Assembly (NCBI GenBank): GCA_030549335.1
Contig: JAUKPH010000017.1
Location: 12,671,501 to 12,735,500 of the forward strand
Direction of reading: 5' to 3'
DNA: 64,000 nt
From: Pontederia crassipes
Lineage: Eukaryota; Streptophyta; Magnoliopsida; Commelinales; Pontederiaceae
This document shows, piece after piece, positions 13,185 to 26,450 of this stretch; positions within the stretch are counted from its first letter, which is position 1; the number at the start of each line of letters is the position of its first letter. A program made the position numbers and the translations under genes. A model generated the notes under the pieces. It searched no databases, had not been told where the DNA came from, and was given only the letters and a program-made list of their open reading frames with translations.

Positions 13185-14366
13185 CAAGTTTCCAAATGAC
13201 TTGTATCTTAGGACCCTCCCTAGAACTGGGAGCACATGTTCACGCATTTTTTTTTTGTGAAAATCGTATGGTATCCTTATTTATGTTCATTTGTGATTCC
13301 AATATCATCGTTGTATTTGTCTAAAGATGCCGTCGGCTATTAGTTCTTCCTAATTTTTTGTTCTCTTTTCTCTTGTGTGGGAAGTTTCCCCCATTGTTGT
13401 ATGAATAGTGTTGCAAAAGGAAAAAAAAAAAAAAAAGAAAAAAACAGGTTCTTAGTATGATAGTGCGAGTTTCTGTCTTTTTCTTTCTTCTGTCTTCTGC
13501 CATGACAATGTCATATATTAATGAATACCAGGGGCATGTGCCACATAAAGCTGTCGTTCCTGTAGAGTGTGTGGGGGCACCATGCAGCTCATGAGGCACA
13601 TAAGAAAAAAGAACATATTTTTTTAGGAAAGAGAGAGTGAAAAGAATCCATGAGTTGTCAAATGCGCTGATATTTGTTATATAACTAAATCATCATAACT
13701 TGTTGATAATTAAACCATAAAAATCCGAGTATTGCTGATCGATTTTCCAATGACATTGCTGTCAGTTCGATTTCATGCATAAAAACATGATAGGTGGGTG
13801 CAGAAGGAAAAATAAATACATTTAGAACTTAGAGGTGTAAGAAATGGCAAAATCCAGAAAAATCAATACGACTTAACACGAAATCTATTAAGTTATTAAA
13901 TCTAAAAAAGGACCTCAATTAAATTTTAAACTAAAAAAACACAGAAGGAATCCGCTAAAGATATATGTAGTTAAACTTATGCCTACTATGTTCCATTCTA
14001 TTTTAAATGGTTTTCATTTATAAATACTTGATCGTTAATTTTCTGGGAATATGCTGGTTAAATTACTCGATAAGGCAAACCTTGCAAACATTCTGATAAC
14101 AAGCTAGTGAGTAGTGATTGAACTCCATGCTGCAAATGCATATGAGCATATCTATCATTTCAGGTAGATGGAGACACACAAATATTGTATGTTATATACG
14201 TCCATATATTATTCAAGCTAGTGATTCATGCATATTATATATTTTGCTATCCTTCTTTGCCCACATGCAGTATGGACGTGCTAATTAGTAGATCATGCAC
14301 CAAATGACATAAGCTGAGGAAACAATACTATTGTTTCCGGGTAGCTAGGCATAGGATTTTCAGATC
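13185..14366. other. 3' flank of the ankyrin gene and intergenic DNA
   Basis: The left part is the 3' UTR and terminator region of the ankyrin gene, including an A-run near 13418-13440. The rest is AT-rich and contains no gene that I can support. Confidence 0.5.
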
Positions 14367-14639
14367 TTAATAGGCAATCACTTGGATCTTCATTCCTGCT
14401 TGGCAGTGGCCAGGGATGCTGCAAATAAAGTAGTTGGCTCCTCTCTTTAGAGCGAACTTGTCATTTCCTGTGTTAGCTGCCTTTGAAGGATCTCCCGGTG
14501 CTTTGCAGCTTCTGTAACCCCCTGCGTTTACTGGCACAACGTTGTGCAGGCCGGCCGCGTAGTTGAACACTGCATGCAGTTAAGATTTAGCATATATAAC
14601 CAGTTAATAATAGTACTTAACAAAGACGTATCTCAGTTC

Positions 14640-14673
<34 letters not shown>

Positions 14674-14858
14674 GAACCAAGAGTATCCCCAGCAGCAAAG
14701 CTCTTTTTGTTGGCCCAGTCAGCGTAGGACATGGAAAAACCCCATCCTTGGGAGTCCCCAACAATATGGGTTTCAGCAAAAGCTTGAGATGTGCAGATGA
14801 TGAGCACCAGCAAGGCAAGGAAAGGAACAATCTTGCACCTGCCTCTTCCCATGGCCAT
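14367..14858 (-). CDS. Plantacyanin / basic blue copper protein, 2 exons, 127 aa
   Basis: Exon 1 is 14858-14678 and exon 2 is 14569-14367 on the minus strand. The intron is 108 nt and splits a Val codon (G|TG). Residues 1-28 form a signal peptide ending in SQAFA, so the mature protein is secreted to the apoplast. The plastocyanin-like fold carries the type-1 copper ligands His69 (LHNVV), Cys110, His115 and Met120 (CSIPGHCQAGM). Cys82 and Cys116 would form the family disulfide. It has no C-terminal hydrophobic tail, so no GPI anchor, and its length is typical of plantacyanins. Family members (chemocyanins) act in pollen-tube guidance and reproductive tissue. This gene's role is inferred. The ATG at 14858 is the first in frame, and a second Met two codons later would leave the signal peptide intact. 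The intron is mostly a GA/CT microsatellite. Confidence 0.93.
14639..14677. repeat. (GA)n/(CT)n microsatellite abutting the plantacyanin 5' splice site
   Basis: On the gene's strand the intron begins GTTCTCTCTCTCT and continues as CT repeats with one CG interruption, so the repeat starts within about 3 bases of the donor GT. Length changes here would alter over a third of the 108 nt intron. Confidence 0.9.
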
Positions 14859-14932
14859 AAATTCTATCAAACTCCTCTTCTTGCAAATTGGGTTTGTTGA
14901 ATTGGGATACTTCTCACTCCCTACTCCTGCTT

Positions 14933-14944
14933 CAATTTATAGAG
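14933..14944 (-). promoter_or_regulatory. TATA box of the plantacyanin gene
   Basis: The minus strand reads 'ctctataaattg' about 75 bases before the ATG, at a normal plant distance for a short leader. Confidence 0.6.
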
Positions 14945-14999
14945 CAAAGAAAGTTCTGAACCGCACCACTGCCTCGCTTGTTGTATGCTGGTAGTGCAA

Positions 15000-15670
15000 T
15001 GTACACATTCTTTTTATTATCCATTATCATGATAAGATAATTTTTAATTGGTAGCTTTTCCCATGATTCATGGCAATGCCAAGCTAATGGCCACTAGCTA
15101 GGACTGTAATCAATTAAGTCGCTTACTGTAAAAGGGCTTGAAATATATGAAAATTTGCTGCATCAGTTCTATTGGAAAATGTAAATATCGCATGAAAAAA
15201 GAACAAAAGGTCTTAAAATAAAGTAGATTTTAGTGTTGACCATTTTGTTTTCTTTCTGGTTAAAAAATATGCTTTTCTTTATTTTATTGGCACTGGTTGC
15301 AATAAACCATAGATTGAATTTTGCCCGGACAGAATCTTGTGTTAAATCACTCACAATTAATTAACTCACTTCCTTGCGGAACAATGTACTGCATGCAGAA
15401 ATTAAACAGTTACTGGTGCAAAATCTACGAGGCCACCATGGACATAAAATTCATAGAAAGGTAGTGCTTTTTAGGTCGTTATTGCCTCGGCATGCTTGCA
15501 AAGAAACATAGCCTTTTAATTGATTAATGCACCGTCTTCTCAAGCTTTGTTTGGATTGAGTATTTTAGAGAGGTGGCGGGAAAGGTACCGGTGGGTGGGT
15601 GGTGGGGTTAAATATTTTTAACTGTCTTATGATGTAATTAAAATTACTGACTAAAGCCTCCAAATTTACT
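15000..15670. other. Intergenic DNA upstream of the plantacyanin gene
   Basis: This is AT-rich with no supportable coding or RNA gene. It likely contains distal promoter sequence of the plantacyanin gene. Confidence 0.4.
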
Positions 15671-16012
15671 GGTATGTTTGGTTTCTAGGTGAAAGAAAGG
15701 AAGATGATAGAAAGGAAGAGGAATTCATTCTTTTGTTTGGTTGAATTTAAAGTAGAGAAGAGTGAATCTTTCCCTTTCACCGAGTTCAATCTCCAAATCG
15801 AGATGGCAAGAAAGAGAAAAAAAAAACATAATTAACATACTTACAAGCTTATCAGCTAATCATATAAATTCACATACAAAAAAATAAAAGTATCTAAATA
15901 AAATTATTTTTAACATTGATTCCTTTTTCTTTTATTTAATTATATGAACCAAACAAAAGAAATTCACATTTATTCTCTTCCTTCCTTTTTCTTTTTTGAA
16001 CCAATTAATGTT
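15671..16012. repeat. MITE-like inverted-repeat element
   Basis: 'tatgtttggtttctaggtg' with 'gaaaggaagaggaattcattcttttgtttggtt' (15671-15745) is mirrored in inverted orientation by 'gaaccaaacaaaagaaattcacattt' with 'ctcttccttcctttttctttt' (15945-16005). A few hundred bases with such ends and no ORF fits a MITE. No target duplication is certain. Confidence 0.5.
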
Positions 16013-16289
16013 ATATGATATTATTTATATCTATATTTTATTTTTTTAAAAAAAATTGATGAACAAAATACTAATGAGAGAAAATAAAGAGTATATACAA
16101 TAAAATAAGAATTAGAAAAAAATGAGTGGAGAAATCATATATATAAGAGGAAAATATTTCAGCATCCAACTTATAGATAATTTTTAATTTAATAATATTT
16201 TATTACTTTTGGTTCGATAATCCAGCTTAGTCGTATAGGAGAGATTTTCTACATATCCATGTTACATCAACGATGCGACTATTTTAACT

Positions 16290-17980
16290 TAATAAGAATA
16301 TAGTATAATATGGGTTATGGGACTGATATCCGGATGGATATAATAAGCAATACATAATTGTTGGTTAATATTCTTATCTAAATATTGTTATTATTTTATC
16401 TTTATTGATTTTAGACTGTTTTATATTTGGTTGTAAATGTGGAATTAACTCTTTTATTACTGGACAGTTCAAATAATATCCAATTATTTTATAAATCTAT
16501 ATAGTTTTCTTTCGCGATTGATTATGGGCTTTGATGGATTTCGAATTTACCAAACTATCGATGTTGTTTTGAATTATTAATATTGGTTGGTGGTTAGCAG
16601 CGTTTGTGTGCTTCGAGACACCATTCCGACATTTTTTTTAAATTGTTTTTTTTTATTTTTATCCAATAAGTTCATTTTCTTCTTTTAGACATTGTATTTT
16701 ATATTTTTATTTAATTTTTTATTTATATATTGCCTTTAATCATTTTTTCTTATTTAAGCCCATAATTTTTTACCACTTATTTTAAATGTTTGCAGATTTT
16801 ATAAATTGTTATAATATTTTTGTCCCCCATTTTCATCCAATCAACTCATTCTTTCTCTTTAGACATTATGCTTTACTATTTTATATTTTCAATTTTAATT
16901 ATTTTATTTATATATTACTTTTAATCAATGTATAATTAGGTGGTTATGACATCATGTATGCTCATTTGATTCATAATTTATATGCATAAATAATAATGCA
17001 ATATTATTTTGTTGATATATTTTAAATATTTATGTTTACTATCTTATATTACACTTACAAATTATTTGTTAAGTTTTAAATTTTTTTAATAAATCATTAA
17101 AATGAACCATACTTTTTAGGTAAATATAGTCCAAGATAAATTGTACACATTATCTCTTTCTTGCTCTAGTGTTATAAATAATATTAAAATTATTATTTAT
17201 GTTCATAATATAAATATTTTTAATTAATTTTGGATTCTAAAATTAATATCTTTATATATAAATAAGTAAAATAAAATAAAATTTACGGAAGGAAGAAGGC
17301 GACCTCTTCGACTAGACATATGGATGTTAACTCACTCAAAATATTATTGGTTCCGCCGTTGGATTGTAGAGTAATACAAAATAATAAAATATAATGCTTA
17401 AAACTTGACTTGAGAATATTATTTGTAGAAAAATAAAATTTTTGATGTCAACTAGTTTTTTTCGTATATCTCATGTCAACTTAAACCATTTGGAGTAAAT
17501 ATCTATTGACGGACTTAATCAAAACGAGGAGAATCTCCTTTACCACTTAGACACAACGAGGATTATGAAGTGGATGAGATTATAACTTATGAATCTTGAA
17601 AGAAGTTTATGATTCAAAATGATAAACTCGAAATCCTCCCAAGCACAAATTTGTTTGAAATTAGACAAGTTATAAAATAATTAAATATTAATTGAATTGT
17701 TTGAAAGCACTACCAATAATTGGATAACATCGAAACCCATCGAGACTTATCCACCGAGAAAGAAAAAATACCAAGATTTATAAAAATAATTAGATATTAA
17801 TTGAACTGTCCAATAATTAAAGAGTTAATGTTTACGTATTGACATTTACAACCAAATCTAAAACAACTTAAAGTATGTAAAGATCAAATAATAACAATAT
17901 TTAGATAAGAATCCTAACTAATAAAATTTATTGTCTATTATATCTATCTTACATTAGGGACCTACATAATTAATTAATTA
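16290..17980. repeat. Large imperfect inverted repeat, arms ~350 bp
   Basis: The left arm (about 16290-16640) and right arm (about 17590-17980) match in reverse complement over many blocks. Examples are ttcttatctaaatattgtta, atttggttgtaaatgt and ggacagttcaa. The ~950 bp between them is AT-rich with no ORF. It could be a foldback transposon, a non-autonomous DNA element or two opposed copies of one repeat. Confidence 0.6.
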
Positions 17981-19650
17981 ATTAATATGAGAAACTACAA
18001 TCATATCTAAACGTGTAGAATTATTTCATAATTATATAGAATATATAAAACGTATAAAAGTATTGAAAGAAGATTGAAAATAACGAAGTAAATTAGTATA
18101 GATAAAATGAAAATAAAAAGAAAGCTGAAAATATTAGAAAGTTCTTTTTAGGTTAAAAAAGAGTCCTATGGACCTAGTACAAGAAAGCAAATCCTGGGAA
18201 TTGAGAGGTACATAAATCTGGGAATTTTAAACCCTTGTTTCTATATTAGAAAGTTTTTCCATGGATTGTGCTTAACAATAGTTACTACCGGAGGAGTGAA
18301 GTGGAGTGGTACGATAAGAAATCAGGTGATGTGTCCATATAAATTATAAAAGATGAAGGGTGGTGTAATCAATATTTTATTTATATAAAAGTCATTTTTA
18401 TTCTTATTATTTATAATTATCTATAATATTTAATGATTAACACATATTTATCATATAGTTGTTTTATCATTTAAATTATTTTTATTTTCTATTTTTTGTT
18501 TCACTTTTTAAATTTTTTTACTATATTTTTTATTGTTCTTGTAACTATTTTATTCATTTATTTAAAAAGTAAAAATGAAAGATAAATAAAAATAAAAATA
18601 AATTTTTCATAATATTAATATGAGAGAAAATACCTTTTCAATCTGTGTGAGAGAGAAAGGGATTAATTTAGTTCAAAATTATTAATTTCTTACGATTCCA
18701 CCAAATAGATGAAATAAAAAATATAATGTTTGAAGGATTTAATCATTCCACCTTATTTCTTATAACTATTATAAAAAGAACATTATCTAAATATGATGTA
18801 AATAATTTCCTTCCTTTATATTCCATCCTACCCCTCTAAAATCTTCAATCTAAATATTTTGTTCTGTTTTGCATTTTTTTATATTTTGTGCAATTAATTT
18901 CATATCTAACTAATTTATATGTATGCTCCAATATATTTTAATATCGTTTAAGGAGGTATCGAGTTCGAAACTTGTCGTATGTAAAATATTTTTGTTGGAG
19001 TATTACCTGCCATAGTCATGACCCGAGGCGACATAGATTATCCGACGAACAAGGTGGCAATCCAAAAAAAAGAAGTGTAATATATTTGGTGAGTTTGGAT
19101 ATAAGACTACCCTCAATTTTAATTCTTAAATTAAGAAATTAATCATATGTCTTTTAAACTATCAAAGTTTATCACTTTGTCAGTTAAAATTTTCATCTTT
19201 ATTTATCCAATTTTAGTTTTACTTACTATTATTGAAAAAATAATTTTAAATCTAGTTATAATACATTTTATTTTAAAATACTTTATGAGTTGATTTGTGA
19301 AAACATTTTTTTTTGTAAAAAAAGGTGGTAGAATAGGCTTGGCAAATTTGTTGGATTCTGATCTATTAATGCACCCCAAGCTCTCGGCCACTAAGACAAA
19401 TCGGAGAAACCACTAATACTCATGTGATCAAGACCTTTAAATTTTGTGGTAGATTGAACGAGGAGGCTTCCTATGTTAAGTTAGCCAGTGCTAACACGTC
19501 TTAATTGGTAATTAGCCTCAAGATTAACTCGCTAATAATAGTGTGCATAAGATAACTTGCATTGGGCTTAATCTCATGGGATCTTTTTCTAAGCTTGATG
19601 GCAGAATCGATTTTCCAGCGAAACCAGGGGGACAGCGCGGGAAATGAGCT
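17981..19650. other. AT-rich intergenic DNA before the syntaxin gene
   Basis: No gene is seen. Near 18960-19060 a 'gagttcgaaact' pol III B-box-like phrase is followed by GC-richer DNA, possibly an old tRNA-derived SINE, but this is weak. The region from 19600 on is the GC-richer promoter/leader of the syntaxin gene. Confidence 0.35.
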
Positions 19651-19915
19651 TATGACCGTTGCTACCGTTTTTGTTGGCGGGCGCAAAGCCAGATAGATTC
19701 TGTCCTCGTCCTTCTCCTTTGTCCTTGCCACAAGGCCGCAAGGGGGGAGACAACGAGCCAAGAGAGATTGAAGAAAGAGAAGGAAAGGCCCTTCCCTTTT
19801 TTCACAGAGGGCTGAAGCCCCTCCCTCGCCCCTCTTAACACCTTCATTGCCTTCTTCGATCGATCTTCGTCATCGCTGAACTACCGGTCGGCCGGTGCCA
19901 TTTCGATTTCCGACC

Positions 19916-22716
19916 ATGATGAACAATCTTCTCACGGTGACTAACTTTCATGTTTAATTCCTTTTTTTTTTCTTTCATCTGTCTGACCATTCTGAGAATT
20001 TTCACAGTTTGAAAAGGTTCCATGACCTTTTCAGATTCTTCATGAAAAGTGTGACTTTCCCTTTTGCGTTTAACAATGAGGCTTTGAATTCATAACCGAA
20101 TGAAAGAGATCCGATCTTATGTAAGCTGGCAAACATTTAAACGGTTTGAAACTTCAATGGGTTTCAATTGTTTAAGATGCAGATGTCAGACATGAAGCAT
20201 TTTATAACAAGAACAAACGATCTTTGAATCCACTTTTTCATTCATCTTCTTTATCAATGATGCAATGACATAATTCAAATGGTATTCCCAGGAATCCTTT
20301 GACAGGATAACTGGTCGCTATCCTGGAGAGGAAGTAAATGACGGGAACGAGCTTTCGCTTGAGGTCAAAGACAGAGGGATGAAAGGGTTCTTCAAACAGG
20401 TGATTACAAGAAAATTACATTTATTAATAATCACCGATCTTTGGCTCTACTTGGCATGATTCTTCTAGAAACAACAAGAAGATATTTCTTTTTTCTTCTT
20501 TTGGGCCACATACGGGGAAAAAAAACTAAAAACTTATAAGGATATTGATTATTAATATTTTGGTCTAACATGCAACTCAAGTGTAATAGATAATCTGTGA
20601 AAAAGAATGCTCATTCTCCTTCTTCCGAAATTTTATGTTGTGAATTTGAACCACATTGCATGATTCTGATTTCAGGTCGAAGAAATAGAAAAAGAGATTG
20701 ACAATATTACATCCCATTTAGATAAGCTACAGGTGCATATATCTTTACATATCGCATTACCGTTCGTACTCAACAATCTAATAAGTTGTATTATCCTTCT
20801 CCCTTCTAGTCCGCCAATGAAGAATCCAAGCACACAACAAAGGCCTCATCGGTGAAAGGTTCACCAGTTGACAAATCTTTTCTTCTCTAAGTTAGCGATT
20901 GTAGACTTTGAAAAGTTTATGTTTTGACTTATATTGCATTCCCATGACATATCTCGCCCTTCTTTCAGATATCAAGCAACGAATGGAGAAGGATGTTGAA
21001 GAAGTTAAGACCATTGCTTTGAAGATCAAATCAAGGCTGGAAGAACTTGATAGAGATGTAAGTTCATGTGTTCATTTTATTCTGTAAGAATAAAATCATT
21101 TCACCCTCCAGATAAGATCATATAGTTTAACATCTACGAGAAAAAAAGATACTTGATCCACTATATTTTACCTTTCTTCTTGTCGTCCGATCAGCTTCAT
21201 GCTCCCTACTTGCAGAATTTGATGAACAGGCAGAAATCAGGATGTGGAAAAGGGACAGGCGTCGATCGTTCTAGGATTGGAATGACGGTGTAAGTAAGTC
21301 ATGACAAGTTCAAATGGTTGGATATATTTTGTGTTCTCGCTTGCAACTGCAAAATGCATGTCTGGACAGATAAAAGTCATTCATAATCATGTACCTATCA
21401 CTTTAAGAAAATAATGAATAGAACATTATTCTAGGATGTCTCAAGTAGTCACTCTATTCTAATCACCTTCATTACCTCTGTAGTCCATCACCTGATTTTA
21501 CTTCAAACAATACTTGAAAGTTCGGCAAATTTATGGTTCTTTTATGGTTCAGGGCTTTGAAAAAGAGGTTGAAAGAGCGAATGATGCAATTCCAGGTGCT
21601 TAATCTCCATAACTCATACATCTCAAACTACAAAAGTTCTCATTGATATCTTTTGTTTTGTATCTTTAAGTTAATCAAGCCTTTCTACCAACTTTTAGGT
21701 TCTAAGACAGAATATCGAGGATGAGTATCGAGAGGTCGTCGAGAGAAGAGTATTTACAGGTAAGAGTAGCACCAACAATAACAGATGAAATGGGACTGAA
21801 AATGACTTTTAATTATTTGGTTAATAACACTTGTTTCTTTCTTTTCTGTTACAGTAACAGGCATGAAACCAGATGAAGAAGTAAGATAAAATTTCTTAGA
21901 TCCTACGTTATTTCGTCCAAGTTCCACCATAATATCTGTATCCATGAAAACATCATTAAGTAGTACAATGCTAATGTAAATCAGATGGTGGAGAAACTCA
22001 TAGAAACGGGTAACAGTGAGCAGATTTTTCAGAAGGCGATCCACGGGCATGGTCGAGGAGATGTAACATACTCCAAATCTTTGCTAGTTTAAAATAGTTA
22101 TTTTGTACAATTCGCAAGAGAAAAAACATTTTCAGCTTAATATTCCTGCAGATTATGGACACAGTGGCAGAGATACAAGAGAGGCATGACAGCTTCTTAG
22201 AACTAGAGAAGAAACTTGTAGATTTGCAGCAAGTACGTAAATGATCATCAACTCACCACAAACTCACTCTTTCTCCAACAATTTTTTAAATAAGGAGTTA
22301 GCACGTTTCTTGAACTATTATCACCACAGAATCCCCAAAATTTTCTATATAAGCTAGTTTTTGGTAAATTTAATGATATGATGCTTGCAGATGTTCTTGG
22401 ACATGTCAGTACTGGTGGATGCTCAGGGAGATTTACTTGATGACATTGAAGCTCAGGTCCGATGAACTCAGAGATTTAGAAAATTTAGCTCATGTAGCTC
22501 ATTTAGATTTATCCTCTCCTGATCTTGTTGTCAATTTCCATATCTTAGGTAAATAAATCAGTTGATCATGTTGAGAAGGCAAGAGTTGCCATTCAAGAAG
22601 CAAGGAAGGTGCAGAAGAACTCAAGAAAATACATGTGTTTTGCCATGATTCTTCTTCTCATTGTTATTATCATCGCTCTTGGTGCCATTATGAAAAAGGC
22701 TTCTACCTCAGTGTAA
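19916..22716 (+). CDS. Plasma-membrane Qa-SNARE syntaxin (SYP13-like), 13 exons, 306 aa
   Basis: The exons are 19916-19936, 20292-20399, 20676-20732, 20810-20858, 20969-21057, 21216-21289, 21553-21595, 21699-21759, 21855-21880, 21985-22062, 22152-22232, 22391-22456 and 22549-22716. All have GT-AG borders and consistent phase, 921 nt in total. The N-terminal part is the Habc three-helix region (about residues 40-165, with RQKSGCGKGTGVDRSR and YREVVERRVFTVTG). The SNARE motif spans about 204-268, with the ionic-layer Gln241 in LVDAQGDLLDDIE. The C-terminal anchor is about 281-299, followed by KKASTSV. Length matches SYP131/132 (about 300 aa). The family mediates vesicle fusion at the plasma membrane and cell plate. 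The acidic, glycine-poor N-terminus (DGNELSLEV) departs most from the family. SYP12 is less likely because of the many introns. Everything looks intact. Confidence 0.95.
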
Positions 22717-23375
22717 GGAAAATAAAGAATTTAAATTCAATTATCTCTTCCAGACCAAGGACAAGTTTTCTCCTCATGCCAATTACATGAATCTTGTATA
22801 TTATTTTTAATGCCGAAAAGAATATGCAAATATATAACTTATGAACTATGAGATCCTTAGTTCTGAAATCGCCATCATTCAAAATGTCAATAACAATCAA
22901 GGAAAAAAAATATAATGTTCTGTAGATGCAGAAAATAAGAAGCATATGAATCATATTTGCAAATAAGAACAATCAAGGATAGAAAACAAAATCTACAGAT
23001 GCAGTAAGTATAGAACTTAACATAGGCATCATAACAATTCAGCATAAGCTACCATTTGAAACCAAGATTTTACTTATGAATCAAACACACGACACGTTCC
23101 ATACCGAAACAATTTAAAATGAGAATCAAGGTATGTAGCAAAGATGAACATTGACATAAGAGCAAAGTTTCATTATTTCCATATTTCCATGAAAAAAGAA
23201 AACTTACACACACAAAGAAAGGCAAAGTTTTGGTATTCAAGACAATACAAGATTCTTCACATTTGTAATATACAAACGGAAGGGTAAGTGATATAAGAAA
23301 AAAGAGAATTCTAAAATGCATATGCACATCCATTTGTATTCTAAAATTCTAAAAGACAATACAAGATTCTTCACA
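22717..23375. other. Shared 3' flanks of the syntaxin and F-box genes
   Basis: These two convergent genes end here. The part from about 22880 to 23330 is the 3' flank of the F-box gene. It recurs at 35840-36240 and 37970-38280, so it belongs to a duplicated unit. A short run (gacaatacaagattcttcacatt) occurs twice, near 23240 and 23353. Confidence 0.6.
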
Positions 23376-25759
23376 TTAGTATTCTCTCTTTGGCCTTATC
23401 TCAATTCCCTGAATGAGAAGCCCACTCTTCCAGTTTCCTCCAATCACTTGCTTCAAACTAATTTCCACCTCGCCATCCTCTCCCTCATCATTGTGGAATT
23501 CCCTCAGTTCCAGGTCCATCCACCCATCATCCCTATGTTGAGGAGTTCTAATGTTTGCATCCGCCACACTGAGACGAGCTGCTTCTTGGAATGGGTGGTG
23601 AAGACCATGCGACATCACAGTTACTTTGTATACGAGAAAAGCTGCATAAGTCTCTTTTCGCGAGAGCAATCCACTTTCAATCTTTCCTGAAATCTCCAAC
23701 CAGTGTATGTCTGATAGTTCAGCAATTTCTGAGAACCTATAATAGAATAATAGTTAGTTAAATTATGGTAAAAATATATTAAACAAATACCAGTTTCAAA
23801 ATACTGAACTGCTTAACTTCAAATCTCAAATCACTTGAGAATCTACAAGCCAAATGTTTGGATACTCCAATCCAAATTGTCAAAATCTGAATTCATATAG
23901 TTAAGTCACACTCAATACTATAACCACCTTTGCCCCTTCCTTTCAAAGCAATGTTTGAAAATAAAATGAAACCTTTAATGCACCAATGAGGTTTACGTTA
24001 TAGTACTTAGAATATTCATATCTAAATGTGATAAATAACTATTCAACAAAACTAAAAGATAAACATATAATTTGCTCATAAAAGGAGAAAACACACTAAA
24101 AGAAACATAGGAGGAGAAAAAAAACCAGAGTTGACAAAAAAGAAATATCTGAGAGAGATGACATTAACAAAAAAGAACGAAAAAGAAACATTGATCAGGA
24201 CCCCCTTAGTTCAAAGAAAGCCAAGACAAGCAACAAAGTATGATACCTGAGTTTTACAGAAATAATTGTGTATATGTAATTTTATACAATTTGGAGAAAC
24301 AGAGAAAACTAAAGATACATGACAAAGGTAAATGTAAAATTGATTAATTTCTCCAAACTAGTTTTGAACGACTGTATTGTAATAGACATGCCAACATAGA
24401 AATTTTTTTACACAATTGAATAAAACTAGGCTAAAGAGGGGATAGAAAACAACATGCAAAAAGTTCAGAAGCTATAGAAATAATGGAAGCATACCTTAAA
24501 TTAGGATCAACCCATCTCCAGTACATTGAAACATCACCTGACACGATAAAAAGTTCCCTTGCCGACAGCGTGTAGCACTTTGCCCCAATTGATTTCTCTA
24601 AAGAAAAGTTCTGAAAAAAAACATTAGTTAGGATTTACAAGACATATAGGACATATAGAGCATATAGAGTTGTGAAACGTGTTGAGCTTCAAGTACCAAT
24701 AGTTTACACAATCCTAGCGAAGCTGCTTGTCAAAGACATATAGTGCATGATTTGCAAGAACAAGTTCTTACTTATCTTTAGATTATAGATTCCAATATTT
24801 ACTCAACCTAAAGGGATGGATTAATCAGAGCTAAATTAGTTGAGTTAAAAACACTGTTCTCTTAAAATATCAGATATAAAATCCATTTTTATATTGATCC
24901 AAATCTAAAAGTCGTTGCTCGTCCAAGACAAACAGTCAAATGCTCGCAATCGTTTCAAGTCAAAGAATCAGTCTTTTGTTCAAATTCGCTACTGATTACT
25001 GAACAACCAATCCCTTGAGTTTTAGAAAGAAAGAAATATTTAGGCCTGAAGAACGCATGAATTGTGAGTCTAAATGATCGTTCAACTTCAGATTGTTGAG
25101 CAATCAATGCCAGAAGACTCATCAAAGCCTAAGCGACAGAGGGAATCGATGACACCAGTGAAAGATCAACTTTTACTTCTTTTTCAGATTGAAGAAAAAA
25201 ACGATTGTTCTTCCGGTTAGATTCAATATCACATCTTTTTTCGTATTGCAGATTAAACATCTCCTTCCCCCTAAGTCCCAACTAGAAATTTGACTCGAGA
25301 CTTTGAAAAAGAAAATGTCGTTCTCCAAATTATTGTTTCGTCCAAAATCTCCATCTCTGGTGCAGTTCGGATCGAAAAGACCGGGCAATAGAACAAAAAA
25401 GAAACATTCTTTATTTACGGTACCAGAAGGAAAAAGAAAAAACACCAGTCATGGAACAAACGCGAAGACGCTAATAGGAATGAACGGAACAGCATCAGTA
25501 CCATCCTGCCGCCGTCGATGAGGAGCGGCTGGTCGCAGAGGCGAAAGTAGAGCTCCCGCATGGTATCGTACTCGACGTGGTGCACAGCCCGCGTGAGTTT
25601 CCCGTCGTAGTCCGGCGGCAGGAACCGCTCCCAAATGGCATCGGAGGCCGCAGCAGAGCGGAAGGTGGTGGACACCGCCGCCGAGCGGCAGGTGTCGCGA
25701 GGGCTCGTCAGCGCGAGCACACACGATATGCATTCTTGCGGCAACCCTTCGATATCCAT
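23376..25759 (-). CDS. F-box protein PP2-B type, 3 exons, 244 aa
   Basis: The minus-strand exons are 25759-25502, 24610-24495 and 23736-23376, with GT-AG borders and consistent phase (735 nt). Residues 1-45 form the F-box (LPQECISCVLALTSPRDTCR.., FLPPDY) that would bind SKP1 in an SCF ubiquitin ligase. The rest is the phloem-protein-2 lectin-like domain: CYTLSARELFIVSGD, YWRW, WLEISGKIES, DGWMDLELREF and the C-terminal IQGIEIRPK. Compared with the two broken copies nearby, exon 3 lacks about 26 residues between HPFQEA and VADANIRTP, in frame. The protein is therefore shorter than usual for the family (about 270-300 aa), and the missing strand may affect carbohydrate binding. Substrate and ligand are unknown. 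Confidence 0.92.
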
Positions 25760-25859
25760 CTCCTTCTCCTCCTCTTCCTTCCTACTTCCTGGGCAATGGT
25801 AGATTGAAAGAACACACAGGGTTCGGACAATAGCGCGGAATGAAGGACGTAAACTAAGC

Positions 25860-26450
25860 AAATTTAGCATGCACATCAAGATGTGATCTTTCTTATTCTA
25901 CATAAACAAGAACACGTACGGCGATGAAACAACATGTGTTGGCGTCATCAAGATTTTATCTTTCTTTTTCTAGATAAATAAACAACAACACGTGCAGCAG
26001 CTACACGAACAATATTGCTGAATATCTAAAAAAAGATATTTGTATTGGTAAATTACTGCAATAATATATGATTTGACAATGCGAATTATTTGTATTCTAA
26101 ATTATCGAAATAAAAGTCATCGCTATATTTTATTTATTTATTTATTTCAATCTATAAATAATATCTGAGAAGTGGCAATTTCCCTTACATAACATATTGT
26201 CACCTATTTGTTTCCTGATGTTATACAAATAAAGAGATACAAATATAATAAATTATGTTATTAATTATTATCAATTTTTTTCATTTAAGATTTTCATTGT
26301 TTATAAATATAATTACTTAACCCATTAATTTTATACATTTATTGTTCGTATAAGTTTCAACTGAATTATATAAAGTTGACACTATTAATGAAATGATATT
26401 TTAGTAAATTGATCTTTCTCATGGTTATAGTCGTGGAAAAATATGGAGAA
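25860..26450. other. AT-rich 5' flank of the F-box gene
   Basis: This holds the upstream DNA of the F-box gene and then very AT-rich sequence. I see no gene or RNA. Confidence 0.4.

Noticed and set aside
18954..19070. Possible tRNA or tRNA-derived SINE
   Set aside because: Only a B-box-like 'gagttcgaaact' is present. I find no A box at the right distance, no cloverleaf and no target duplication.
22703..22972. 89-codon minus-strand frame with hydrophobic stretches
   Set aside because: It overlaps the syntaxin last exon and AT-rich 3' DNA. Hydrophobic residues are expected from A/T-rich composition and no family is recognisable.
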